Assembly (NCBI GenBank): GCA_002471015.1
Contig: DKPB01000044.1
Span: 683 to 60,855, forward strand
Length of the DNA: 60,173 nt
Origin: Stenotrophomonas sp. UBA7346
Lineage (GTDB): Bacteria > Pseudomonadota > Gammaproteobacteria > Xanthomonadales > Xanthomonadaceae
Direction: 5' to 3'
The notes under the pieces: generated by a model
The model's database searches: none
Told to the model about the DNA's origin: nothing
The model's input: the letters and a program-made list of their open reading frames with translations, nothing else
Position numbers and translations under genes: made by a program
Shown: piece by piece, positions 1 through 8,224 of the stretch
Numbering within the stretch: position 1 is the stretch's first letter
Layout of the letters: every line of letters begins with the position of its first letter

Positions 1-40
1 CAAGGGGGAGGTTGGGAGGGGACGGGGCTTGAGCCGACCG

Positions 41-1093
41 TCAACCGCGCGGGCCGCCCATCACCGGCAGGATCGCGCCGCTGATATAGCTGGCAGTAAT
101 CGGGGAAGCGAGGAACACATACGCCGGCGACACTTCCTCCGGCTGCGCGGGGCGTCCCATGTCACTGTCCTTGCCGAACTCGGCCACGTCTTCGGCCACC
201 TTGTCTGCGGGGTTCAGCGGGGTCCATACCGGCCCCGGCGCGACGCAGTTGACGCGTATGCCGCGCGGCAACAACTGGCTGGCCAGGGACTTGGTGAACG
301 CGTGGATCGCACCCTTGGTCGCCGCATAATCGATCAACGATCCACTACCAAACAGACCGGTCTCCGAGCCGGTGTTGATGATGCTGGCGCCCTCGCCCAT
401 GTGCAGCAGTGCCGCCCTTGCCATGTGGATGTAGCCGGCGATATTGGTCTGCAGGGTCTCCTGCAGGTGCTCGTCGCTCAGATCTTCCAGGTGATGGCAG
501 TGCAGCTGGAAGGCCGCGTTGTTTACCAGGATGTCGATACCACCAAACGCCTTGGCCACCTGCTGCACCGCGTGGTCGCAGAACGCCGGATCGCGCACGT
601 CACCGCTGATCGCCAGGCTGCGCTGGCCTTCCTGCTCGATATGCCCGCAGGTGACCTTGGCATCTTCATGCTCACTCAGGTACAGCACGGCAACGTCAGC
701 GCCTTCGCGGGCGAACAACACGGCCACCGCCCGGCCGATGCCGGAATCACCCCCGGTGATGATGGCGCGCATGCCTTTCAGTTTGCCGCTGCCCTTGTAG
801 GCCGGGGCCAGATAGCGCGGTGCGAGTTGCAGATCATGCTCGTTGCCCGGCTTGGCCAGTTGCTGCGCTGGCAGCTTGCTGGGTTGGCGGCGAGCGCCGG
901 CCTGCACACTGCCGTGATGTTTGGGCGTGGCGCTGCGCAGTTTCTCCTGTTGCTGCAGGTCTTCCTGCAAGCGGCGTTGCCGACTGGCGGTGCGTTGCGC
1001 CGCGCTGTCGACGGACGGTGCGGCGGCCTTCTTGGCGGCTGTTTTTCGTGGTGCAGCCTTGCTGACTGCGGGCGTCTTCTTCCTGATTGCCAT
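41..1093 (-). CDS. SDR family oxidoreductase with basic N-terminal tail (YghA-like)
   Basis: A 350-residue short-chain dehydrogenase/reductase, probably acting on a sugar, polyol or aldehyde with NAD(P)H in the cytoplasm. The Rossmann motif (ITGGDSGIGRAVA) lies near residue 110, NNAA near 190 and the catalytic YAATK near 260. The C-terminal half matches the YghA/glucose-ribitol dehydrogenase-like group. The first 90 or so residues are extra: a Lys/Ala/Pro-rich stretch (KKTPAVSKAAPRKTAAKKAA) followed by a Gln/Arg-rich helix. The start at 1093 is chosen because GGGAGG lies upstream at good spacing; a longer frame to 1174 lacks support. The next gene on the same strand starts upstream at 1322. 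The substrate cannot be read from sequence. Family call is secure, specificity is not. Confidence 0.9.
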   Translation of the reverse strand: MAIRKKTPAVSKAAPRKTAAKKAAAPSVDSAAQRTASRQRRLQEDLQQQEKLRSATPKHHGSVQAGARRQPSKLPAQQLAKPGNEHDLQLAPRYLAPAYKGSGKLKGMRAIITGGDSGIGRAVAVLFAREGADVAVLYLSEHEDAKVTCGHIEQEGQRSLAISGDVRDPAFCDHAVQQVAKAFGGIDILVNNAAFQLHCHHLEDLSDEHLQETLQTNIAGYIHMARAALLHMGEGASIINTGSETGLFGSGSLIDYAATKGAIHAFTKSLASQLLPRGIRVNCVAPGPVWTPLNPADKVAEDVAEFGKDSDMGRPAQPEEVSPAYVFLASPITASYISGAILPVMGGPRG

Positions 1094-1109
1094 GACGTTC
1101 GCCTCCCGC

Positions 1110-1322
1110 TCATCCACCAGCATGGCGCGCGCAGTGCTCGCAGCAATAGGTGGCGCCGTTTGCCTCCACGCCATGGCCGATCACCGCACATTGGCAATGC
1201 GCACAGCGCGGTGCCATCGCGTGGATCGCGCATTCGAAGGAATCAAACGTGCCGGTAATCTTGCCCTGGGTGACAGTGAAGCTATTGGCGTAGTTGTTGC
1301 CACAGACGTCGCAGGTAGCCAT
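1110..1322 (-). CDS. small Cys-rich prokaryotic metallothionein-like protein
   Basis: A 70-residue protein with nine cysteines and several histidines. The N-terminal half has CDVCGNNY followed by a TFDSFECA segment, as in YHS-like and rubredoxin-like metal-binding modules. The C-terminal half (CAHCQCAVIGHGVEANG, then YCCEHCARH) resembles prokaryotic metallothioneins such as SmtA, where CxxCxC and YCCxxCA segments hold zinc. It probably binds zinc or another thiophilic metal in the cytoplasm. The start at 1322 has an AGGAG site about seven bases upstream. It lies 16 bases before the SDR gene on the same strand, so the two may be co-transcribed. The family assignment rests on the cysteine pattern only. 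Confidence 0.8.
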   Translation of the reverse strand: MATCDVCGNNYANSFTVTQGKITGTFDSFECAIHAMAPRCAHCQCAVIGHGVEANGATYCCEHCARHAGG

Positions 1323-1476
1323 TGCGGTGCTCCTTTCGCTATCAGGTGGAGCCCGCAGTGTAGGCAGGCGCAAGGTCGGTGCCGGTGAAATACGCGTGGA
1401 CGGGATGTGTATTTCATCCGCTGCAAACAGCGCTGCGGTAATGCTGCCAACCACACCACCGCCGCCGGAGTCCGCC

Positions 1477-1806
1477 ATGCACCGCCTGATTGCCGTGTCC
1501 GCCACCGCCCTGATCCTGTCTGCCTGCAGCACGGCGCAGCTGAATACCATCCAGCCCATCGATGGCACCGTCTCCGGGCAATGCCACACCGACATGGTGC
1601 GGGGCGCGGTGGGCCTGGCCGCAGCACCCGATACCGTCGAAAAAGCGCGCGTGGACAGCGACAGCCTGCAGGTGAACGTGGTGCGCGGTCGTGACCAGCC
1701 CGAGGTGTTGCCGTCGATCCAGGCGCCGGCCACGTCCAGCGGCGGTGAACGGTTGACCATCGAGGTGGGCCGCACCAACAACATCACTGCGATGCGCTGC
1801 GGCTGA
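1477..1806 (+). CDS. I78 family peptidase inhibitor lipoprotein (first copy)
   Basis: A 109-residue protein with a lipoprotein signal (MHRLIAVSATALILSAC; predicted lipidated Cys near residue 17). The mature part carries the I78-inhibitor pattern: a Cys after the linker (VSGQC), a variable middle with a VVRGRD turn, and a closing RLTIEV...ITAMRCG strand with the second Cys of the expected disulfide. Members of this family (Aspergillus elastase inhibitor fold) inhibit serine proteases; here it would act in the periplasm. GGAG lies six bases before the ATG. The last 23 bases overlap the convergent topoisomerase gene. A second member lies at 2944, on the other side of that gene. Confidence 0.82.
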   Translation: MHRLIAVSATALILSACSTAQLNTIQPIDGTVSGQCHTDMVRGAVGLAAAPDTVEKARVDSDSLQVNVVRGRDQPEVLPSIQAPATSSGGERLTIEVGRTNNITAMRCG

Positions 1807-2824
1807 CGGCACCGGTACCGCGATGGGCGGCGCGCAGGAAACGCAGTGCCGCCGCTTCCCATTGCCTTGGCCCCCGCAATGAACGCAGCCGCAGCAGCTG
1901 GCCCTGGCGCCAGCCATCGAATACACAGGGGTCGATATAGGCCTTGCGGCACACCGCCGGGGTATTGCCCAGCATCGCCGCAACCGCTGCAATCACCTGG
2001 TTCTGCATGGCTGTCAGGGCCTGCTCGCCGCCCCCGTCGGGCAGCGGCAGCTGCGCCAACTCGCGCAGCGCCACCAACGTACCGCCCCAGGTGCGGAAGT
2101 CCTTGGCGCTGAAGGTGTCACCCGTGGTGCGGCGCAGGTAATCATTGACATCGGCCGAGTCCACCGGCCGCAGTCGGCCGTTGTCGTCGCGGTACTGGAA
2201 CAGCAACTGCCCTGGCAATTGCTGGCAACGCTGTACCAGCCTAGCGAGCTGCGGGTCATCTATATGCAGGGCCTGCAGCTGCCCGGACTTGCCGTTGAAA
2301 CGCAGCTGGGCGCGGCCTCCCCGTATCTGCAGGTGCTGATTGCGCAGGGTGGTCAGCCCGTAGGAGCGATTGCTGCGGGCATAGGCATCGTTACCGATCC
2401 GACCCAGAGTACGGCCCATCACCGCCACCACGATCGCGATCACCTTTTCGCGTGGCAGGCCGGGCAGTTTCAGGTCGGCCCTTACCTGCCGGCGCAGGTC
2501 CGGCAGGGCCTTGCCGAAGGCGACAATGCGATCGAACTTGTCAGCACTGCGCATACGCACCCAATCCGGGTGATAGCGGTACTGCTTGCGCCCACGCGCA
2601 TCGCGGCCACTGGCCTGCAGATGGCCGTTGGCCTGCGCGCAGATCCATACCTGTGTATAGGCCGGTGGAATTGCCAGCGCGCGGATGCGCTGCAGCGTGG
2701 CCGCCGCCCTGACCGCGTGTCCGCGTGCATCCACATAGCGGAAGCCGCGTCCGCTGCGGATGCGGCGTATACCCGGCTCATCGTCACTGCTGTGGCGCAA
2801 TCCGGGTGCGTTGTATGCGGCCAT
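1784..2824 (-). CDS. DNA topoisomerase IB (poxvirus type)
   Basis: A 346-residue type IB topoisomerase, which relaxes supercoils through a 3'-phosphotyrosine intermediate without ATP. The small N-terminal domain spans about residues 15-90 (IPPAYTQVWIC, GRDARGRKQYRYHP). The catalytic domain shows R142 in GRIGNDAYA, K179 in FNGKSG, R244 in KDFRTW and the active-site Y296 in CRKAYIDP, matching the vaccinia-type active site. Length is normal for bacterial members. The 3' end overlaps the convergent I78 gene by 23 bases. No ribosome site is obvious at 2824, so the start is less certain than the identity. Confidence 0.93.
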   Translation of the reverse strand: MAAYNAPGLRHSSDDEPGIRRIRSGRGFRYVDARGHAVRAAATLQRIRALAIPPAYTQVWICAQANGHLQASGRDARGRKQYRYHPDWVRMRSADKFDRIVAFGKALPDLRRQVRADLKLPGLPREKVIAIVVAVMGRTLGRIGNDAYARSNRSYGLTTLRNQHLQIRGGRAQLRFNGKSGQLQALHIDDPQLARLVQRCQQLPGQLLFQYRDDNGRLRPVDSADVNDYLRRTTGDTFSAKDFRTWGGTLVALRELAQLPLPDGGGEQALTAMQNQVIAAVAAMLGNTPAVCRKAYIDPCVFDGWRQGQLLRLRSLRGPRQWEAAALRFLRAAHRGTGAVSRSASQ

Positions 2825-2943
2825 TGCGGACCTCCCGTTGCGGCTGCGCTCGGCAAGTATCGCGCGGCCCAGTGCGACGCAGCGTCAACAATCCCTTGTC
2901 TTGGCTATATGCTTGGGCTGACCATCAACACCCTGGAGTTCCG

Positions 2944-3333
2944 ATGCAATTCCCGTCGACGCCGCGCGCACTGCGCCGCCCCGCCGCCCTGGTTGCCACC
3001 GCTGCGCTGCTGCTGTCGCTGAGCGCCTGCAAGGGCCCGGCCCCGGAAGAGCAGGACGAGGCGCTCAGCCAGGCACAGCAGGCCGCGCAGGCCGCTGCCT
3101 CCACTGCCGATGCCACCCCGCCGCCGCCGGCCAGCTGCGACGCCAGCCAGGTACAGGGCCTGGTCGGCCAGCCTTACGCCGAGTCCATGCTGGCCCAGGC
3201 CAAGGAAGATGCCGGCGCCACCGACGTACGCGTGCTCAAACCCAACCAGCCGGTGACCATGGAGTTCATCGGTGAACGCCTGAACATCGAAATCGATGAA
3301 AAAGGTATGGTCAGCGGCCTGCGCTGCGGTTGA
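2944..3333 (+). CDS. I78 family peptidase inhibitor lipoprotein (second copy)
   Basis: A 129-residue lipoprotein with a signal ending in LLLSLSAC, an Ala/Gln-rich linker (residues about 35-60), and the I78 core: SCDASQVQGLVGQPY, a VLKPNQPVTMEF strand, then RLNIEIDEKGMVSGLRCG. This fits the canonical I78 pattern better than the copy at 1477, which has a longer insert and lacks the conserved GQP turn. Probable periplasmic inhibitor of serine proteases. GGAG sits seven bases before the ATG. A perfect hairpin follows 10 bases after the stop, so it is probably a single-gene transcript. Confidence 0.87.
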   Translation: MQFPSTPRALRRPAALVATAALLLSLSACKGPAPEEQDEALSQAQQAAQAAASTADATPPPPASCDASQVQGLVGQPYAESMLAQAKEDAGATDVRVLKPNQPVTMEFIGERLNIEIDEKGMVSGLRCG

Positions 3334-3343
3334 TTTTGTATAG

Positions 3344-3370
3344 CCAAAGCCTTGCCGGGCAAGGCTTTGG
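3344..3370 (+). terminator. hairpin downstream of second I78 gene
   Basis: A perfect 13-bp inverted repeat (CCAAAGCCTTGCC / GGCAAGGCTTTGG) with one base between the arms, starting 10 bases after the I78 stop codon. No long T-run follows, so termination efficiency is uncertain, but position and stability suit a transcript end separating this gene from gltB. Confidence 0.6.
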
Positions 3371-3636
3371 TTGCGCTCGCAACGATGTATTGCGGCGCTG
3401 CAACAACTGTGATTTAGTCGAACCATCCGGTGACCTCAAGGTGCGCTCCTGAACGAGCACGTTGCGTCATCGGGTGGGCGCGAGGGCGCTTGGGTCAGGC
3501 GAATACGCCGCAACGGCGTGCGTCGGGTCTTACCCCAACGGCACGTGCGGCAGCACGGCGCGATCCATCCGATGCATGACGTGCTCAGCGAGCGGGCGGG
3601 AGTGTCGCCGCTCACCTGAATCGCATCGAGGCACAG
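3371..3636 (+). promoter_or_regulatory. gltB upstream leader and probable promoter region
   Basis: A 266-base gap before gltB with no convincing gene. A weak sigma70-like pair (TTGCGG at 3390, TTTAGT at 3413, 17-base spacer) could drive gltBD and would leave a leader of more than 200 bases. The leader has several GC-rich inverted segments near 3500-3560 (GCCGCAACGGC, GGCACGTGC). No named riboswitch was recognised. GAGG about eight bases before 3637 serves as the gltB ribosome site. Confidence 0.3.
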
Positions 3637-6600
3637 ATGGCAGTCCGCACTCCGCAAGGCCTTTACGACCCGCAAGACGAACGCGATGCCTGTGGTTTCG
3701 GCATGGTCGCCCAACTCGACGACCAACCCTCGCGTCTGCTGGTGGATACCGCCATCGCCGCGCTGTCGCGCATGACCCACCGCGGTGGCGTTGCTGCCGA
3801 CGGGCTCACCGGTGACGGCTGCGGCCTGCTGCTGCGCAAACCCACCGTCTTCCTGCGCCAGCTGGCCGAAGAGGCCGGCATCGTGCTGGGGCCGAACTTC
3901 GCTGCCGGCGTGGTGTTCCTGCCGCACGACGCGGATGCGGCCCAGCGATGTCGCGACGAACTGGATGCACAGCTGCGCGCCGCCGGCTGCCATCCGCGCG
4001 GCTGGCGTGAAGTGCCCACCGACGACAGCGTCTGCGGCCAGCTGGCACGCGACACGCTGCCGAAGATCGAACAGGTGTTCGTCGATGCCGATATCGAGCA
4101 AAGCGCCGAACAATTCGCACTGGCCCTGTTCATGTCGCGCCGCCGTAGCGAACAGGCGCTGCGCGATGTCGCCGACTACTACGTCACCACGCTCAGCGCC
4201 GAGGCCATCAGCTACAAGGGCATGGTGCTGCCGGACAAGCTGAGCACCTTCTACCCCGATCTGCAGCGCCACGAGCTGGCATCCAGCGTGGTGGTGTTCC
4301 ACCAGCGCTTCTCCACCAACACCATGCCACGCTGGCCGCTGGCGCATCCGTTCCGCATGCTCGCCCACAACGGCGAGATCAACACCATCGAAGGCAACCG
4401 CCACTGGGCGCAGGCGCGCAGCAAGGTGTGGAAGACGCCGAAGTTCGACATCGCCGAGCTCGACCCGGTGATCTCGATGCATGGCTCCGACTCGCAGAGC
4501 ATGGACAACATGCTGGAGCTGATGGTGGCCGGTGGCATGGAGCTGATCCAGGCGCTGCGCATCCTGGTGCCACCGGCAACCCAGTCGCTGGAGTTCAAGG
4601 ACGCCGACCTCGCCGCGTTCTACGAGTTCTACGGCTTGAACAGCGAGCCGTGGGATGGCCCGGCCGGCATCGTCGCCTGCGACGGCCGCTATGCCGCCTG
4701 CACCCTGGACCGCAACGGCCTGCGCCCGGCGCGCTGGATGCTGACCTCCGACCGCCACTTCCTGGTGGCCTCCGAAGCGGGCGTCTGGGAAGTGCCGACC
4801 GAGCGCGTGGTGCGCAAGGGCAAGCTCGGGCCGGGCCAGATGATGGCCATCGACCTCAAGCGTGGTGACCTGCTCGATTCCGAAGCCATCGACCGCATCA
4901 ACCGTGCGCGTGCGCCCTACAAGCAATGGCTGCACCAGGGCGTGACCTACCTGCAGACCGAGTTGATCGATCCCTCGCTGGCCGAGGAGCCGTTCGACGA
5001 AGCGACGCTGCGCAGTTACCACAAGCTGTTCCAGCTCACGACCGAGGAACTGGAACAGGTGCTGCGGCCGCTGGCCGAAACCGGGCAGGAAGCCACCGGC
5101 TCGATGGGCGATGACACCCCCATCGCCGTGCTCAGCCGCCACACCCGCCCGCTGTACGACTACTTCCGCCAGGCTTTCGCGCAGGTCACCAACCCGCCGA
5201 TCGATCCGCTGCGCGAAGAGTGCGCGATGTCGCTGACCACCCAGCTCGGCAAGGAGACCAACATCTTCCACGCCGCGGCGGAGACGGTGAACCACGTCAT
5301 CCTCAACTCGCCGGTACTGAGCCAGCGCAAGCTGCGCCAGTTGCTGAAGATGGAACAGTACGTCGAGCGCAACCGTTTGATCGACCTGTCCTACAGCGTC
5401 GAGGAAGGTCTGAAAGCCGGCATCGAACGCATCTGCGCCGAGTGCGAACAGGCTGCACGCGATGGCGTGGTGATGCTGTTGTTGTCCGATCGTTACCCGG
5501 TTGCTGATCGGCCGATGGTGCATGCACTGCTGGCGACCAGCGCCGTGCATCATCATCTGTCCAAGGTTGGCCTGCGCTGTGACGTCAACCTGATCCTGGA
5601 AACCGGCACCGCCCGTGATGCGCACCACATGGCCTGCCTGCTGGGCTTTGGTGCGACCGCGGTGTATCCGTACCTGGCCTACCAGACCCTGTTCGACCTG
5701 GGCCGGCGCGGCATCCTGCAGTTGAAGAAGGGCGGTGAGGTCTCGCAGATCGGCCGCAGCTACCGCAAGGGCATCTACAAGGGCCTGAGCAAGATCATCT
5801 CAAAGATGGGCATCTGCACTGTCGCCAGTTACCGCGGCGCGCAGCTGTTCGAGATCGTCGGCCTCGATCCGGACGTGGTTGCACTGTGCTTCCCGGATAC
5901 CGCCGCGCGCATCGGCGGCGTTGGCCTGGCACGGCTGGATACCGAGGCACGCGAGCTCACCGTGCGTGCCTGGAACGATCTGGCGCAGCCGGAAGTCGGC
6001 GGCCTGCTCAAGTACGTGCATGGCGGCGAATACCACATGTACAACCCGGACGTGGTGATGACGCTGCAGCGCGCCTCGCGCACCGGCGATGCCTCCGATT
6101 GGCGCAAGTACATGGACGCAGTGCATTCGCGCCCGACCTCGGCGCTGCGCGACCTGCTGCAGCTCAAGCCGGCGGCAACGCCGGTGCCGCTGGACGAGGT
6201 GGAACCGGCCGAAGCGCTGTTCAAGCGCTTCGACACGGCTGCGATTTCCTTGGGCGCACTGTCACCGGAAGCGCATGAAGCGCTGGCGATTGCGATGAAC
6301 CGCCTCGGCGGCCGTTCCAACTCCGGCGAAGGTGGCGAAGATCCCGCCCGCTACGGCACCGAGAAGCGTTCCAAGATCAAGCAGGTGGCCTCCGGTCGCT
6401 TTGGTGTCACCGCCGAATACCTGGTCAATGCCGAAGTGCTGCAGATCAAGGTCGCACAGGGCGCCAAGCCCGGCGAAGGCGGCCAGCTGCCCGGCCACAA
6501 GGTCAACGAGCTGATCGCACGCCTGCGCTACGCCAAGCCCGGCATCGGCCTGATCTCGCCGCCGCCGCACCATGACATCTATTCGATCGAAGACCTGGCA

Positions 6601-8091
6601 CAGCTGATCTACGACCTGAAGCAGGTCAATCCGGATGCACTGGTATCGGTGAAGCTGGTTTCGCATGCAGGCGTCGGCACCATTGCCGCTGGCGTGGTGA
6701 AGGCCGGCGCCGACCTGATCACCGTGTCCGGCCATGACGGCGGCACCGGTGCCTCGCCGATCAGCTCGATCCGCTATGCCGGCGTGCCGTGGGAACTGGG
6801 CGTGGCCGAGTCGCACCAGGCCCTGGTCGGCAACGACCTGCGCAGCCGCACCATCCTGCAGACGGACGGCGGTCTGAAGACCGGCCTGGACGTGGTCAAG
6901 GCAGCCCTGCTCGGCGCCGACAGCTTCGGCTTCGGCACCGGGCCGATGATCGTGCTCGGCTGCAAGTACCTGCGCATCTGCCACCTCAACAACTGCGCCA
7001 CCGGCGTGGCCACCCAGGACGAGCGCCTGCGTGCCGGTTACTTCACCGGCCTGCCGGAGCGCGTGGAAAACTTCTTCCGCCTGCTGGCCGAGGAAGTGCG
7101 CGAGTGGCTGTCCTACCTGGGGGCGCGTTCGCTGGATGAAATCGTCGGCCGCACCGATCTGCTGCAACAGCTGGAAGTGTCGCCGCGCGAAGGCGTCAAG
7201 GTGGATCTGTCGCGGCTGCTCGCGCCTGCGCACTACGACGGCGCGCACTGCGCAGCGCAGCGCCTGTACCAGTCGCCGGACAGCCTGGCCACGCAGATGG
7301 ATGACCTGCTGGCCGATGCCATCGCCAACAAGCGCGGCGGCGAGCACCGCTTCCTGATCCACAACACCGACCGCTCGGTGGGCACGCGCCTGTCCGGCAC
7401 CATCGCCCGCGCGCATGGCAACCACGGCATGGACGAGGCACCGCTGAACCTGCGCTTCCGTGGCACTGCCGGGCAGAGCTTTGGTGCATTCAACGTTGGT
7501 GGCCTGAACCTGGAAGTGGAAGGCGAAGCCAACGACTACGTCGGCAAGGGCATGGCCGGCGGCCGCCTGGTGGTGCGCCCACCGCGCGGCGCGCGCTTCG
7601 AGGCGCGCAACACCGCCATCATCGGCAACACCTGCCTGTATGGCGCCACCGGTGGCGAGCTGTTCGCCGCAGGCCGCGCTGGCGAGCGCTTCGGCGTGCG
7701 CAACTCCGGCGCGCTGGCGGTGATCGAAGGTGCCGGTGACCACTGCTGCGAGTACATGACCGACGGTGTGGTGGCAGTGCTTGGCAAGGTCGGCCTGAAC
7801 TTCGGCGCCGGCTTCACCGGTGGCCTGGCCTATGTGCTGGATATCGACCGTGATTTCGTCGACCGCTACAACCACGAGCTGATCGACATCCATCGCATCT
7901 CGGCCGAAGGCTTCGAGAACCATCGCCAGCACCTGCACACCCTGATCGGCCGCCATCGCGAATTGACCGGCAGCATCTGGGCGCAGCAGATCATCGACGA
8001 GTTCCGCGACTACGTCGGCAAGTTCTGGCTGGTCAAACCCAAGGCCGCCAGCATTGAATCGCTGGCAGAGTCGCTGCGCCGCGCCGCTTGA
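3637..8091 (+). CDS. gltB: glutamate synthase (NADPH) large subunit
   Basis: A 1484-residue large subunit that makes two glutamates from glutamine and 2-oxoglutarate, with reducing power from GltD. Residues 1-18 look like a propeptide ahead of the nucleophile C19 (DACGFGMV) of the type II glutamine amidotransferase domain (about 19-420). A central domain follows (about 460-740), then the FMN/2-oxoglutarate barrel (about 790-1200) with the [3Fe-4S] cysteines C1109, C1115 and C1120 in GCKYLRICHLNNC, and a C-terminal GXGXG beta-helix (about 1240-1450). Length matches the family. gltD follows after a 133-base repeat-bearing spacer. Confidence 0.98.
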   Translation: MAVRTPQGLYDPQDERDACGFGMVAQLDDQPSRLLVDTAIAALSRMTHRGGVAADGLTGDGCGLLLRKPTVFLRQLAEEAGIVLGPNFAAGVVFLPHDADAAQRCRDELDAQLRAAGCHPRGWREVPTDDSVCGQLARDTLPKIEQVFVDADIEQSAEQFALALFMSRRRSEQALRDVADYYVTTLSAEAISYKGMVLPDKLSTFYPDLQRHELASSVVVFHQRFSTNTMPRWPLAHPFRMLAHNGEINTIEGNRHWAQARSKVWKTPKFDIAELDPVISMHGSDSQSMDNMLELMVAGGMELIQALRILVPPATQSLEFKDADLAAFYEFYGLNSEPWDGPAGIVACDGRYAACTLDRNGLRPARWMLTSDRHFLVASEAGVWEVPTERVVRKGKLGPGQMMAIDLKRGDLLDSEAIDRINRARAPYKQWLHQGVTYLQTELIDPSLAEEPFDEATLRSYHKLFQLTTEELEQVLRPLAETGQEATGSMGDDTPIAVLSRHTRPLYDYFRQAFAQVTNPPIDPLREECAMSLTTQLGKETNIFHAAAETVNHVILNSPVLSQRKLRQLLKMEQYVERNRLIDLSYSVEEGLKAGIERICAECEQAARDGVVMLLLSDRYPVADRPMVHALLATSAVHHHLSKVGLRCDVNLILETGTARDAHHMACLLGFGATAVYPYLAYQTLFDLGRRGILQLKKGGEVSQIGRSYRKGIYKGLSKIISKMGICTVASYRGAQLFEIVGLDPDVVALCFPDTAARIGGVGLARLDTEARELTVRAWNDLAQPEVGGLLKYVHGGEYHMYNPDVVMTLQRASRTGDASDWRKYMDAVHSRPTSALRDLLQLKPAATPVPLDEVEPAEALFKRFDTAAISLGALSPEAHEALAIAMNRLGGRSNSGEGGEDPARYGTEKRSKIKQVASGRFGVTAEYLVNAEVLQIKVAQGAKPGEGGQLPGHKVNELIARLRYAKPGIGLISPPPHHDIYSIEDLAQLIYDLKQVNPDALVSVKLVSHAGVGTIAAGVVKAGADLITVSGHDGGTGASPISSIRYAGVPWELGVAESHQALVGNDLRSRTILQTDGGLKTGLDVVKAALLGADSFGFGTGPMIVLGCKYLRICHLNNCATGVATQDERLRAGYFTGLPERVENFFRLLAEEVREWLSYLGARSLDEIVGRTDLLQQLEVSPREGVKVDLSRLLAPAHYDGAHCAAQRLYQSPDSLATQMDDLLADAIANKRGGEHRFLIHNTDRSVGTRLSGTIARAHGNHGMDEAPLNLRFRGTAGQSFGAFNVGGLNLEVEGEANDYVGKGMAGGRLVVRPPRGARFEARNTAIIGNTCLYGATGGELFAAGRAGERFGVRNSGALAVIEGAGDHCCEYMTDGVVAVLGKVGLNFGAGFTGGLAYVLDIDRDFVDRYNHELIDIHRISAEGFENHRQHLHTLIGRHRELTGSIWAQQIIDEFRDYVGKFWLVKPKAASIESLAESLRRAA

Positions 8092-8224
8092 CGCATTGTC
8101 TCCCTCTCCCGCCTGCGGGAGAGGGCCGGGGTGAGGGCAGCTTCAAGAGCCCCCCTCACCCGTCCCTCCGGGGCACCTTCTCCCGCAAGCGGGAGAAGGG
8201 CTCCTCCAGACGCCACGAGTTCCC
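8092..8224. repeat. two hairpin repeats inside the gltBD operon
   Basis: The spacer holds two imperfect palindromes. The first is CCCTCTCCC gcctgc GGGAGAGGG (about 8103-8126). The second is CTTCTCCCGCAAGCGGGAGAAG (about 8177-8200), preceded by a CCCCTCACCCGTCCCTCCGG segment. The same segment recurs near 28136-28200 and 43166-43213, so this is a dispersed repeat. Its position between two subunit genes suggests an effect on mRNA stability or on the expression ratio. Confidence 0.75.

Noticed and set aside
3436..5628. Long open frame antisense to gltB (730 codons)
   Set aside because: GC-rich third positions create long antisense frames; the sense frame encodes full-length GltB with all motifs, and the antisense product has repetitive His/Gln/Val-rich composition.
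6262..7956. Second long frame antisense to gltB
   Set aside because: Same shadow effect; no start signal and no recognisable domain.
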